Numbered from the stretch's first letter, positions 34,832-44,550 are shown. The stretch is DNA of 64,000 nucleotides from Hyunsoonleella ulvae (GCF_016827605.1 NZ_JAEPJQ010000005.1:186001-250000); one strand, 5' to 3'. Numbers and translations are program-made. The notes: generated by a model not told the origin, from the letters alone.

Positions 34832-36706
34832 TTACACTTTACAGAACGAAATAAAATCCTGTATTACCCCAGGCTCACCATCTCCTGTAGTGAGTTTCAC
34901 TCTTGCATTTAAGTGTATAGTATAAGCACAAGGTAGCAAATCATTAACATCAAAAGGACCAATTGGGCTTGAATCAGGATTAATAAGCTGGGCAGTTCCA
35001 AATGTCTCTGGTGCCGTTGCTACTGGGATGGAAGCAAAACCAAAACTTTGGCCAGGTTTTTTTGGCCCTGTTATAGATAATGATATAGAAGAAAGGTTTT
35101 CATTTCTAGCATGGTACTTTACATGTAATGCATTAGTGATTTTATTACAACCTGTAGTCACAGAAACAATTTCATCAATATTTACAGAAACAGCAGCCAG
35201 TTGATTTTGTACTATTTCTGGAGCCCAATTGCCGTGTTTGTTTACATTGTCATATTCAACATTAAAAATGGCAATAGGTTTGGATGTTCCTGCTATAACT
35301 TCTGTAGCTGCATTGTTTAATTCACGTTGCTTCATTCTAATGGCAAAATAACGATTGGTAGTATGTGGTCTTGCTGGCGAAACGGTTGCAGTACCAATAT
35401 TAGATGGAGGTGCTGCCATATCCAAAGCTAATAAATTAGTTAATGCAACAGTATTAAGTTTTAGGATTTCAGCATCTTGATGAGGCTCAAAATTACCATC
35501 CTGTGGTACAGGAATCCAATTGCCGTTAAAATTAATATCTGGAGCAATACCATCTGTAATATATGGTATTTTTGATACGGGATTCATAGGATCTCCAGTA
35601 AGGAAAATATGATTCCCAATTGTTGTGGGAGGCACCATATCTGGTGTTACCGGAAGCCATCCTGCTGGTGCGGGAATACTATTGGGGGCGCCTACCTCTT
35701 GGTATTCAAACATATATTCCATTGGATTTCCATTTAATGTTTGTGTAATGGTACCAATAAGATTAATCGTTCTATAAAAAGCATAACCATCAAATCCGGG
35801 ACGTAATGTTTTACCGCTTGCAGAATTAATTTCGTCCTGTATTTTAATTTTTCTAGTCAGCCCAAAATTGGTAAATGATGCTGGAATTGGAATATCAGGA
35901 ATTACTATATCGTCCAAACAAAGCTTTACGCAAAGGCACGGCCCTACGTTATTTCTTTTATCAGATGGTTTTTCAAATTCTATTGGACTTCCATTGAATT
36001 CTAACCTAAAATATACATCCGGTCCACTATTAAATGGAGGAAAAGGCGTTTCTATATTAATTAACGGAGAAAGAAAGGTTTGTTTAAAATCGCTACTACT
36101 ATAATCTATTCTAAAGTGTCCATTAGCATCAGTAGTATCAGAGCCCAGTTCGTCATCATGAATCCAGTCATCATCCATTGCAATTACTTTTAAGCCAGGA
36201 ATTGGAATGTAGTCATTTTTACAGTCAAGTAATACACCACAAATTACCCAGGCATCAAATAACTCGCGTATTCTACACCAAAAACGACTGTTAATACAAT
36301 ATTTCCAGTAAAATACAATACCTAGTTTCGTCTGTCTCCATCTTGGCTGTAAGGTAGTAAGCGTAAACTGGATAGGTCTACGTTCTTTACTTGTTTGATT
36401 GTAAACCCGTTTTGTTACTATATCAATCATGATAGGGCCATCATATTCTGCATATTTACCCTTTAATTCGGTCTCATAATTGCCGTTTTCATCAATTTCT
36501 GCTTCTGCTAATAGCAGTTTAGATTTCGCTTTGATTTGTTTTTCGTCTAAAATTTGTAACGTGTCTTTAGGATGTGCCGTAACATGTGTTACCACATCAA
36601 GGTTTATATCTGCTACCCTGTAAAAGCGTACAATAGAACCAAATAATGGTTCCTTACAATCTTTGCATATTTCTGCAAAAAGATTTCCTTTTAAAATAAA
36701 TCCCAT
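34832..36706 (-). CDS. Large protein with transthyretin-like segments, unknown function
   Basis: The protein has 624 residues and no signal peptide. Residues 1-260 include two stretches that look like carboxypeptidase-regulatory/transthyretin-like beta-sandwiches (LAEAEIDENGNYETELKGKY; GLKVIAMDDDWIHDDELGSD then TTDANGHFRIDYSSSD). A Cys-rich part (CGVLLDCKNDY, CLCVKLCLDD) lies between and after them. The C-terminal half is beta-rich with no recognised domain. The N-terminus has a CKDC pair (KGNLFAEICKDCKEPLFG). A GGGGTAT box sits about 92 nt upstream, linking it to the calpain-like and protease loci. Its function is not known. Confidence 0.7.
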   Translation of the reverse strand: MGFILKGNLFAEICKDCKEPLFGSIVRFYRVADINLDVVTHVTAHPKDTLQILDEKQIKAKSKLLLAEAEIDENGNYETELKGKYAEYDGPIMIDIVTKRVYNQTSKERRPIQFTLTTLQPRWRQTKLGIVFYWKYCINSRFWCRIRELFDAWVICGVLLDCKNDYIPIPGLKVIAMDDDWIHDDELGSDTTDANGHFRIDYSSSDFKQTFLSPLINIETPFPPFNSGPDVYFRLEFNGSPIEFEKPSDKRNNVGPCLCVKLCLDDIVIPDIPIPASFTNFGLTRKIKIQDEINSASGKTLRPGFDGYAFYRTINLIGTITQTLNGNPMEYMFEYQEVGAPNSIPAPAGWLPVTPDMVPPTTIGNHIFLTGDPMNPVSKIPYITDGIAPDINFNGNWIPVPQDGNFEPHQDAEILKLNTVALTNLLALDMAAPPSNIGTATVSPARPHTTNRYFAIRMKQRELNNAATEVIAGTSKPIAIFNVEYDNVNKHGNWAPEIVQNQLAAVSVNIDEIVSVTTGCNKITNALHVKYHARNENLSSISLSITGPKKPGQSFGFASIPVATAPETFGTAQLINPDSSPIGPFDVNDLLPCAYTIHLNARVKLTTGDGEPGVIQDFISFCKV

Positions 36707-37111
36707 TTTGTGTTAAGTTTTATGATTAATATATAGTCTCAAAAGTACTCTGTACTAATATTCTTAAAAAGAGTGTTTTAACTGTTTTTTGTAGGTAATA
36801 CCCCTATTTTTTTACGGGGATTAAACGAATGCTAACACAAAGTCTGGGTTTTATTTGAGGTAGGGGTGGGGAGGTAAAATGTGTGTGGAATGGGTTTAGT
36901 TATTTAAGGTCAAATTTTGGTTTGGTTGCTTTTATTCGTTTCTACATTAAGAAAATAACTTATAAGCTATAAACAAAGGATTTTCCTTTAAACTTTTGGT
37001 CGAAATTATTTGTTGATTATCCTGTTTCTCTAAATTATATAAAATATTAAGCATACCTTTATTTGTAAGTTTTTTTAGTACTTAATTTTAATATATTTCT
37101 TTCCACTAAAA
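36707..37111. other. Divergent intergenic region
   Basis: No gene is seen. The left part contains ATACCCC...ACGGGGAT (36798-36821), a G-box arrangement related to the boxes at 32988 and 33199. The right part is AT-rich leader for the 37112 gene. Confidence 0.5.
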
Positions 37112-39985
37112 ATGAAACACATTTCTTTTTTTATCTATTTTGTATTTTTTTTTCAAACTCTACTTCAATCACAAACTTTAGATGCAACACTTCTAGAACT
37201 AAAATTCTCTAATGATGGTTACCCGGAAAAATTCACGAAAGTTGATAATGGGTTTTTCTTTAGTTCAGAAGATGACCAATTATGGTTTTCAGATGGTTCC
37301 GTTGAAAACACATACTTAGTAAAAGATTTTGAATCAGGATTGTACGATGATATTACATCTATTACTGCTGTTGGAAATAGCGTTTTTTTTGTTGCTCAAA
37401 TCGGTAGAGATAATAGAGAGTTGTGGGTGTCTGATGGTACTGAGGAAGGAACAATTCAGCTAACAGACAGAAATGTAGGTTTTAGTACTGAAGGTATTAA
37501 TCAAATAATTGAGTATCATGGAAAAATATATTTTGGCGCCTACAGTGAAACCTATGGCAATGAGCTCTGGGTAAGTGATGGTACTTCTGATGGTACAGTT
37601 GTATTAAAAGATATTACAGAGAGTGGCAATAGCAACCCTAGAGGTTTTTTTATTTTTAATGATAAGTTAATATTTCAGGCTTCGGTGGATGGAAGTGCTT
37701 ATGGGTATTGGACTACGGATGGAACAGAAACCGGTACTGTACTTTTAAAATATATTCAGGAAGATAACAGTTTTGGTGGTCTTACAGAAGGACAAGTTAT
37801 TTATAATGGAGATTTCTATTTTTTTGCAGATAATGGAGAAACAGGCTATGAGTTATGGAAAAGCAACGGCACAACAGAAGGCACACAATTAGTTAAAGAT
37901 ATTTATCCTGGGAAATACAATAATAGTAGTTATGGCATGATTGGAGTGGTTTTAAATAATAAATTGCTGTTTATTGCTAATGACGGAGTTGATGGAAATG
38001 AGCTTTGGTCTACAGATGGTACTTCGGAGGGTACTGCAATATTTAAAGATTTTTATCCTGGTCCAGGAAATGGATTTCAGTTTGATGCAAAATTACAAGT
38101 AGTAGGAGATAAAGTGTTTTTTACAGCTACTGATGGCGCAGAGCAATCTGGTTTATGGGTAAGTGATGGGACAGATCTAGGTACAATTTTTATAAATGCA
38201 TCATGGCCTCAAATAATAGAAGGAAATGAAATCGGAACTGTTGCGTATTACTTTGCTTATAATAGCGAAAAAGGAAAAAGTTTGTTTTGGAAAAGTGATG
38301 GCACCCCAGAAGGTACTAGCGTCCTTTCAGAGGATATTGAAGTTACTAATATATCTGTTTCAGAGCAAGACTTTCTTGCTTACGATAATCGTATGTTTTT
38401 TAACGGAAAAAACAAACTCAATGGTAATGAATTATGGGTAACTGATGGCACTCCCGAAGGAACTAAACTGTTTTATGATGTAAACCATAGTTATGGAGTT
38501 AATCCTTCATTATTGACGGCTGTAGGAGATAAATTATTTTTCAGAGGAAACAAATACGGCACTTTTGGACTTTGTACTTCAGATGGAACTATTAAAGGAA
38601 CTAGGTATCTTAATATTGGATCGAATGAAGGAGGAATATATAAAAGGTCTAAATTCATTGATTTTAATGGCAAGCTTATAGTTAATGCAAATGATGGTGT
38701 TAACGGCTATGAATTATGGATTAGTGATGGCACAGACAATGGGACTTACATGATAAAAGATATTTTTGAAGGCAAGAATAGTAGCATGGGTGACTATCAA
38801 GAATTCACTATAATAAAAGATAAAATTTATTTTTCTGCAGATGATGGCATTCATGGTTTTGAACCTTGGGTAAGTGATGGTACAGAAGAAGGCACTTATA
38901 TGATAAAAGATCTATTTGAAGGACCAAATGATGGTTATGGAAGTCATTTTGGTTATGTAGATGACTATATATTTTTTAATGGATTAAAAAATGGTAGCCA
39001 AAGAGGATTCTGGAAAAGCGATGGAACTAGTCAAGGAACTATTGAAATTGATTTTTTAAGTGAGGCAGGCATTACCGGGGTAATTAATAATAAGATGTTA
39101 TTAAGTCTTAATGGTACTTTAGTTGCATCCGATGGAACACAAGCTGGCACAGTAAATTTAGCAAATATTGGTGGAGGTATTAGAACCAGTGTTGCAGGAG
39201 AAAATGATTTTTATTTTGTTGGAGGTAATAGTGAAGATATACTATTTAAAACGGACGGAATAACTGCAACTCAAATATTCCAAGCTGAACATAATAATGA
39301 TATTAAACAGTTAATGATATGTGGAGACTATTTGTATTTTGGAATTCGAGAAGGTTTTTCAGCAATTGATGAATTATGGAGAACAGATGGTACAATAAGT
39401 GGAACTTTACAGGTTGCTGGATCTGAAACTGAAGACTTCTCATATTTTAGGAATTTTACTTGTTTTAAAGAGTATCTTCTTTATATTGCTGAAATCTCTT
39501 CTAAGAATATATGGGCTACCAATGGAGTTCCTAATCAGGCCATTCAACTAGGTATTCAGGTAAGTAATGGACCTAATTTACAAGGATATGATAACATTGG
39601 TTATATGGCAGCAAATGGTGATAAATTATATTTTGAAGCTAGAAATGATATAAGTGGAAGCGAGATGTATGTAACGACACCAAATTTTTCTAGTCTTAGT
39701 TTTAATAATTATGATGCATTACAAGCTAACACCTCAAAAAAACTGATTAATATTTATCCAAACCCGACTACTGAATTTATTAATTTAAAATCAATACACA
39801 ATAATCAAATACAAAGTTTTGAGTTGTTCGATATTTATGGTAAAAGTCTTATTAGAGAAGAAAACAACCCATTATCAAGTGAAATGACATATAATCTAAG
39901 CAAATTTTCAAAAGGTATTTATATAATTAAAGTTCATTTTTTAGATGGTAATAATGAAAGTTCAAAAATTATTATTAGTGATTAA
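37112..39985 (+). CDS. Very large secreted ELWxSDGT-repeat protein with T9SS tail
   Basis: The protein has 957 residues with a signal peptide (1-20, ending TLLQSQ). About sixteen repeats of roughly 45-65 residues each carry ELWVSDGTxEGT or a variant (QLWFSDGS, YWTTDGTETGT, ELWKSNGTTEGT, EPWVSDGTEEGT, ELWRTDGTISGT), a propeller-blade-like unit of the ELWxxDGT family. The last ~75 residues are a T9SS type A domain (IYPNPTTEFINL, ending SSKIIISD). It is exported to the surface or medium. The ligand or substrate is unknown. It is monocistronic, directly left of the repeat-bracketed cassette. Confidence 0.88.
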   Translation: MKHISFFIYFVFFFQTLLQSQTLDATLLELKFSNDGYPEKFTKVDNGFFFSSEDDQLWFSDGSVENTYLVKDFESGLYDDITSITAVGNSVFFVAQIGRDNRELWVSDGTEEGTIQLTDRNVGFSTEGINQIIEYHGKIYFGAYSETYGNELWVSDGTSDGTVVLKDITESGNSNPRGFFIFNDKLIFQASVDGSAYGYWTTDGTETGTVLLKYIQEDNSFGGLTEGQVIYNGDFYFFADNGETGYELWKSNGTTEGTQLVKDIYPGKYNNSSYGMIGVVLNNKLLFIANDGVDGNELWSTDGTSEGTAIFKDFYPGPGNGFQFDAKLQVVGDKVFFTATDGAEQSGLWVSDGTDLGTIFINASWPQIIEGNEIGTVAYYFAYNSEKGKSLFWKSDGTPEGTSVLSEDIEVTNISVSEQDFLAYDNRMFFNGKNKLNGNELWVTDGTPEGTKLFYDVNHSYGVNPSLLTAVGDKLFFRGNKYGTFGLCTSDGTIKGTRYLNIGSNEGGIYKRSKFIDFNGKLIVNANDGVNGYELWISDGTDNGTYMIKDIFEGKNSSMGDYQEFTIIKDKIYFSADDGIHGFEPWVSDGTEEGTYMIKDLFEGPNDGYGSHFGYVDDYIFFNGLKNGSQRGFWKSDGTSQGTIEIDFLSEAGITGVINNKMLLSLNGTLVASDGTQAGTVNLANIGGGIRTSVAGENDFYFVGGNSEDILFKTDGITATQIFQAEHNNDIKQLMICGDYLYFGIREGFSAIDELWRTDGTISGTLQVAGSETEDFSYFRNFTCFKEYLLYIAEISSKNIWATNGVPNQAIQLGIQVSNGPNLQGYDNIGYMAANGDKLYFEARNDISGSEMYVTTPNFSSLSFNNYDALQANTSKKLINIYPNPTTEFINLKSIHNNQIQSFELFDIYGKSLIREENNPLSSEMTYNLSKFSKGIYIIKVHFLDGNNESSKIIISD

Positions 39986-40658
39986 AATATGGATAAACGA
40001 CAAACATATTAGATTTTTTTCCTATCCCAAATCCCGTTTACGAGAATTATAATTGGTCACCAAAACGAAGCTTTTATTATGCGCTGGCAAGCGTTGGCAA
40101 ATTATGGTTAAAATACGAGGGAGTAAAATTGATTAAGTATCAATTTTGTGAATCTGCGAGTAGATGCAGCTGGGAAAAGCAATTTGATTTTATTTAGCAA
40201 TAAAGCGCTTGGCAGCGGATATTTTACATAACGGCAAATTATAGCTACAAATGACTTTCCTTATAAAATAAAATCGTAATCCGTGAGAATCGCGTATTTG
40301 AAATTTTAATGACCCAAGTACTGAATATTAATAAGAATTACAGCAGCTTCTGGGATATTTTACATAATATGGAATTATAGCTTACAAATGGCATAACAAT
40401 AAGATATAAACGAAATATGATATTTGTACTATAATGTTCTGCGTTATGTAACTTTGCTTTGGTAAAAGCGAAGTTCTTTAACCCAATTTTCTTGGATTTT
40501 TTTCCTTCTAAAAAGTTTCTTTAAAAATGTAATGGAATACGCTTTGCCCGAAGCGACGATAGGAGTGAAGTGGGAATGTGTATGTAATGACAAAGTTTCC
40601 TACATATTTGTAATTACAACCCTAAATTTTTAGTAAATTGCTTTTATAAAATTAAAGT
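39986..40658. repeat. Left folded-repeat block of the accessory cassette
   Basis: There is no gene in 673 nt. Parts recur at 43550-44330: ACGAGAATTATAATT, GTGGCAAATT-like pieces, AATGACCCAAGTACTG, and GGGATATTTTACATAATATG followed by GAATTATAGCTTACAAATG. Left arms TTACATAACGGCAA (40228) and TTACATAATATGG (40358), each followed by ATTATAG and ACAAAT, can pair with the right arm ATTTGTACTATAAT...GCGTTATGTAA (40424-40453). The layout resembles an attC-type recombination hairpin, but no integrase is in the window. Confidence 0.65.
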
Positions 40659-43019
40659 ATGCAAACAGGTTTTTTTGCTTATGGTTCCCAAATACCATCG
40701 AGCGGTGAGAGTATAGAAGAAGCAATAAAAATAATAAATGAAGCTAATGAAGATGTTAAAATTGAATCTTGGATTAATTTAAAAGTATCAGGTTCATTAA
40801 TTATATCTAATATCCTAAGCGCAATAGATAATGCTGACTTTTTATGCGCTGATTTAACAGGATTAAATGATAATGTTCTATTTGAAATCGGTTATGCATT
40901 AGCAAAAAAGAAACCTCTTTATTTAATAAATGATACTTCTCATGAAGACTCGTTAAGAAAATTTAATGAATTAGGTCTATTAACAACCGTTGGTTACTAC
41001 CCATATACCAATACAAATCAAATAGTAGAAGGCTTTTATAAAATGGCCCCAAATGACCCAGTAGATAAATATTGGGATAACTTAACAGCTACGTTACCAA
41101 ATAGTTTTGATAGAAAAGCTTTACTCGTTTTAAATAGTCAAGTTGAAACTAATTATAATTTGGAGATTAATAACCTGCTAAATTTTTATAAATTACCCAG
41201 TGTTATAGATGATGCAAGTGAAAATATTGTGCAACCTATAAGTTGGTATTTAGAACAATTACATTCTGTACCTGCTGTTCTAGTACAATTTTCATCACAA
41301 GCAAGAGCAGGGTTTGAAATTCATAATTCAAAATGTTCACTAGTTTCTGGAATTGCATTAGGATTAGGGTTAAAACTTCAAATTATAGCTGAAAAACCCT
41401 ATAGTATTCCTATAGATTTTAAGGAGCTTCTAAAGAAATTTAGCAATAGAAAAGAGTGTTCTTTATTTGTTAGCGATTTCTTAATGAACCTTCATGGAGA
41501 AATAGCTGAGTTACTAATAAATAGAGATAAAAGAGCCAAGGATAAAAGAAAAAGAACTGAATTACAAAATGTGAATTTCGGTGAAGCTATAGCCGAACAT
41601 GAAAGTAATAACTTATATGATTATTATGTTGACACTAATCATACACAACAGTTAATTAAAAATGAGTATAATATTGTAGTTGGAAGAAAAGGGTCTGGTA
41701 AAACTGCAACTTTATATTATTTGAAAGAAGATTTATCACAAGATGTAAGAAACAATATTATACTAATCAAACCTATAAATTTTGAAGTTGATGGTCTGAT
41801 TTCATTAATGGAAGAATCTAACAGTGATTTTGAAAAGGGCTTTTTAATCGAAACTATTTGGAAATTTCTAATTTATACTGAAATTGCTAAATATCTGTAC
41901 TATAAGACAAAAGAAAAGCCTTTATACGCATTAAAGGAAATTGAAACTGAATTTCTTGAATATATAGAATCATATAGAGCTGTATATTTAACTGACTTCT
42001 CTACTAGGCTAGAAGAACAGATAAAAGTACTAAGAGAAAATGATATAAAAGAAATTGGTGCAGGAAACAACAAGGAATTTAGGCTTAAAGTTTCCGAGTT
42101 ACTTCATGAAGGTTCAATTCATAAAATGAAAGATTATTTTGGTGAATTAATGCCTAAGAAACATAAGCTAATTGTTTTAATCGATAATTTAGATAAATCT
42201 TGGAGAAAAGACTCAAAGATTAATATCTTAAGTAAATATATTTTAGGATTATTAGGCGTTTCTGGTAGAATATTTAGAGAGTTATCTTATGTTAAATCTA
42301 AGGATAAGAAAATTGATTTTCATTTAACAATATTTTTAAGAAGTGATATATTCAAACAAGTTATTTCATTTGCTAGAGAGCCAGATAAAATAGAAGTTTC
42401 ACGTTTAAAATGGGAAGACCCAGAAATACTTTTTAGAATTATTGAAGATAGATTTATTGCTTTAAGTAATGGGAAATATTCAGCTGAAGATTTATGGGAA
42501 AGATTCTTTGTTTCTCATATTAAAGGCCAGAGAACAAAAGATTTTATAACGCAAAATATATTCCCAAGACCAAGAGATATTATTTATTTTTTTAAAACAT
42601 GTAAGGATACTGCGATATCTAGAGGTCATGCCATAATTGAAGAAAAAGATGTAATTGATTCGTTAAAAGATTATTCAAGTTGGGTGTTTAAATCTGTACT
42701 TGTTGAAAATGGGATTACATATAATCAAATGGAAGAATTTATGTATGAATTAATGGCTAGTAATAGGGTTTTAACTAAAGCAGATATTAGCGAAAAAATG
42801 TCAAATTCAAAGATATATAATCAAGGTGATAATGATGTAGATAAATTCGTAGACCATTTAGTTAGCTTAACAATTTTAGGTAGAGAAATTGGAAAAGATA
42901 CTTTTAGCTTTGAGTATGATATAAATAATGCAAAAAAGATAAAAGTGCTAGCTAACAAATATAATTCTAATCGTTTTGAAATTCACAAAGCATTAGTACC
43001 TTACCTTGAATGTATTTAA
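40659..43019 (+). CDS. NDT-like/P-loop ATPase fusion protein, Sll1717-type, putative defence protein
   Basis: The protein has 786 residues. Residues 1-130 resemble nucleoside 2-deoxyribosyltransferase-like (NADase/TIR-related fold) enzymes: FFAYGSQIPSSGESIEEAI, D65 in CADLTGLNDNV and E76 in FEIGYALA, the family's key Glu position. A related but weaker second domain covers about 145-290 (VLVQFSSQARAGF, LKLQIIAEKPYSIPIDF). The rest is a P-loop NTPase of the Sll1717/STAND-like type: Walker A GRKGSGKT (342-349) and Walker B LIVLIDNLD (Asp 509, 512), followed by FLRSDIF and PRPRDIIYFF. A nucleotide-consuming effector joined to a sensor ATPase is typical of abortive-infection proteins; the defence role is inferred. 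It is bracketed by repeats and followed by a 136-aa partner. Confidence 0.75.
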   Translation: MQTGFFAYGSQIPSSGESIEEAIKIINEANEDVKIESWINLKVSGSLIISNILSAIDNADFLCADLTGLNDNVLFEIGYALAKKKPLYLINDTSHEDSLRKFNELGLLTTVGYYPYTNTNQIVEGFYKMAPNDPVDKYWDNLTATLPNSFDRKALLVLNSQVETNYNLEINNLLNFYKLPSVIDDASENIVQPISWYLEQLHSVPAVLVQFSSQARAGFEIHNSKCSLVSGIALGLGLKLQIIAEKPYSIPIDFKELLKKFSNRKECSLFVSDFLMNLHGEIAELLINRDKRAKDKRKRTELQNVNFGEAIAEHESNNLYDYYVDTNHTQQLIKNEYNIVVGRKGSGKTATLYYLKEDLSQDVRNNIILIKPINFEVDGLISLMEESNSDFEKGFLIETIWKFLIYTEIAKYLYYKTKEKPLYALKEIETEFLEYIESYRAVYLTDFSTRLEEQIKVLRENDIKEIGAGNNKEFRLKVSELLHEGSIHKMKDYFGELMPKKHKLIVLIDNLDKSWRKDSKINILSKYILGLLGVSGRIFRELSYVKSKDKKIDFHLTIFLRSDIFKQVISFAREPDKIEVSRLKWEDPEILFRIIEDRFIALSNGKYSAEDLWERFFVSHIKGQRTKDFITQNIFPRPRDIIYFFKTCKDTAISRGHAIIEEKDVIDSLKDYSSWVFKSVLVENGITYNQMEEFMYELMASNRVLTKADISEKMSNSKIYNQGDNDVDKFVDHLVSLTILGREIGKDTFSFEYDINNAKKIKVLANKYNSNRFEIHKALVPYLECI

Positions 43020-43115
43020 CAGAAAATATAAAATTTTGGCTAAAAAAAATAATATTAAAAAAAAGATAGTAGAAATCTTGAATTTGTATATTAAAGAGTT
43101 ATCAGTGTCTACAAA

Positions 43116-43526
43116 ATGATTGCCTCAGAATTCCTAAAATCAGAATTAAAAAACTATAGCTTAGAATTAGTTGCCAAAACAGATGGGAGGGAAGGAGTAG
43201 ACTTTTTTATTGGAAACTATCAAATATACTTACAACCACTAGATTTAGATACTGTAAAACAAAGTGTTAAGGTTTCAAAACAAGATTTAGGAAAACTCAA
43301 CGATAACTTGTTTATCGCTTTAGTTTTAATCATAGAGCAACAACCAAGAGTTGTCTATTTAATCCCATCTAAGCAATTACGAGATTCTATTAACAATTAC
43401 TTTATAAATAACGAAGTGAGTTTAATGCCTAGTTTATCTAATTGGGAAATTATAATATCAAGTAAAACTGTTGAAGAACTAGAAAAGTATGCTTTAAAGA
43501 ATATGGCTGTTAAACTAAAAGCTTAG
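43116..43526 (+). CDS. Small partner protein of the ATPase cassette, unknown
   Basis: The protein has 136 residues, 96 nt after the ATPase stop and before the right repeat block. It is alpha/beta with a central hydrophobic strand pair (NDNLFIALVLIIEQQPRVVYLI). The pattern GREGVDFFIGNYQIYLQPLD...VKVSKQDLG faintly resembles the PD-(D/E)XK-like fold of DUF4365/restriction-type proteins, but the ExK signature is missing, so nuclease activity is not supported. It could be a sensor or regulator of the ATPase. There is no signal peptide. Confidence 0.55.
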   Translation: MIASEFLKSELKNYSLELVAKTDGREGVDFFIGNYQIYLQPLDLDTVKQSVKVSKQDLGKLNDNLFIALVLIIEQQPRVVYLIPSKQLRDSINNYFINNEVSLMPSLSNWEIIISSKTVEELEKYALKNMAVKLKA

Positions 43527-44375
43527 TTTTATAATATTATGTAAAATAGATCGTGCGTTTTTACCCAGATGAAGCGTTGGCAAAACGGCCTCAGAAAACT
43601 TTGGTGAAAACAATAGGTGAATGAGCGTACATATTTTAGAGGGCTAGCAATACATATTCTTAATAATAACAGAATTTTTAAGCTAGTTCTAAGCAATCTT
43701 AATGAGTTACAATGTTTTCTAAAATATAGTGATTGAGCCGTACATTGTTTCCAAAGGTTTCTGCAGCCTTGATTTTTTTGTTTCTTTTTGTATCAAGACA
43801 AAAAGATATGCAAACACTTAAAAGTTTAAATAAAAGCACAATTAGAACAAGTGTATAGAAATTTTAGAGCGTGGATTAGAGCCAGGAAAAATTTTATACT
43901 CTTGTGGCAAGCTTACGAGAATGTCGTAGAAAAAAATCTTGCAGGATTTTCCTCGAATACGAGAATTATAATTAATAGCAAAAGGTTTAGCTTTTTTTGG
44001 TGTGGCCAAGCGGTGGCAAATTGTGTTTAAAAATAAATGCCATTGAGGCATTTAAATTTTTAAAAAACAATCTAGCGGTTGGGCGCGGCAATTTTACATA
44101 ACGGCTAATTATAGTACAAACAGCAGAATGTTTCTTATTTAGCAACAAACCCAAGAGCCAAATATTTAATGACCCAAGTACTGCAGTTTATTGTATGTTC
44201 AAGACTTTCTGGGATATTTTACATAATATGGAATTATAGCTTACAAATGACATAACAACAAGATATAATCGAAATATGGTATTTGCACTATAATTTACAT
44301 TATGTAAAATAGAGTATTTTACATCCAATATAACACTTCTCTATTTCTTAGTACTAGAAGTTATATTAATTTCAA
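43527..44375. repeat. Right folded-repeat block of the accessory cassette
   Basis: There is no convincing gene in this stretch. It opens right after the cassette with a right-arm relic (ATAATATTATGTAAAATAG, 43531-43549). It then repeats the left block: GAAGCGTTGGCAAA (43571), ACGAGAATTATAATT (43957), TTACATAACGGCTAATTATAG (44089-44109), AATGACCCAAGTACTG, GGGATATTTTACATAATATG. The right arm is CTATAATTTACATTATGTAA (44289-44308), and the block pairs with itself over three segments. So the ATPase and partner genes lie between two like-oriented ends, as a gene cassette would. Confidence 0.65.
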
Positions 44376-44383
44376 TATTTTTG
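44376..44383 (+). promoter_or_regulatory. -7 promoter box before the gcvT operon
   Basis: TATTTTTG fits TAnnTTTG, 14 nt before the ATG at 44398. It supports the small gene at 44398 as the first gene of the unit. Confidence 0.5.
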
Positions 44384-44397
44384 CTAACGTTCAAACT

Positions 44398-44550
44398 ATG
44401 GAAGATTTTTTAATTGGAGTTATCAAGTTTATCGCTAATTTCTTTTTAGATTTTGTAGAATCAATTAAAACTAAATATACAATTATAATTGCATTTACAC
44501 TTCTAATAGTTTGTTTTATAATCGTCTATATATTGATTGAAAATCATTGA
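44398..44550 (+). CDS. Small membrane protein, 50 aa
   Basis: ATG 44398 to TGA 44550 encodes an amphipathic N-terminal helix ([19 protein letters not shown]), a short charged linker (ESIKTK) and one long membrane helix ([20 protein letters not shown]). A promoter box lies 14 nt upstream, and gcvT starts 2 nt after the stop. The tight spacing and clean membrane-protein pattern support a real gene. The family is not recognised. Confidence 0.6.
   Translation: MEDFLIGVIKFIANFFLDFVESIKTKYTIIIAFTLLIVCFIIVYILIENH

Noticed and set aside
37112-39985. CRISPR-like or satellite DNA repeats
   Set aside because: The repeats are protein-level (ELWxSDGT), with variable DNA and irregular spacing; no array exists.
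43842-44051. Minus-strand 69-codon frame in the right repeat block
   Set aside because: It lies across repeat segments, has no promoter and shows no protein-like pattern.
39986-44375. Full integron or insertion sequence
   Set aside because: There is no integrase, transposase or terminal target duplication in the window; only the hairpin-type repeats are supported.
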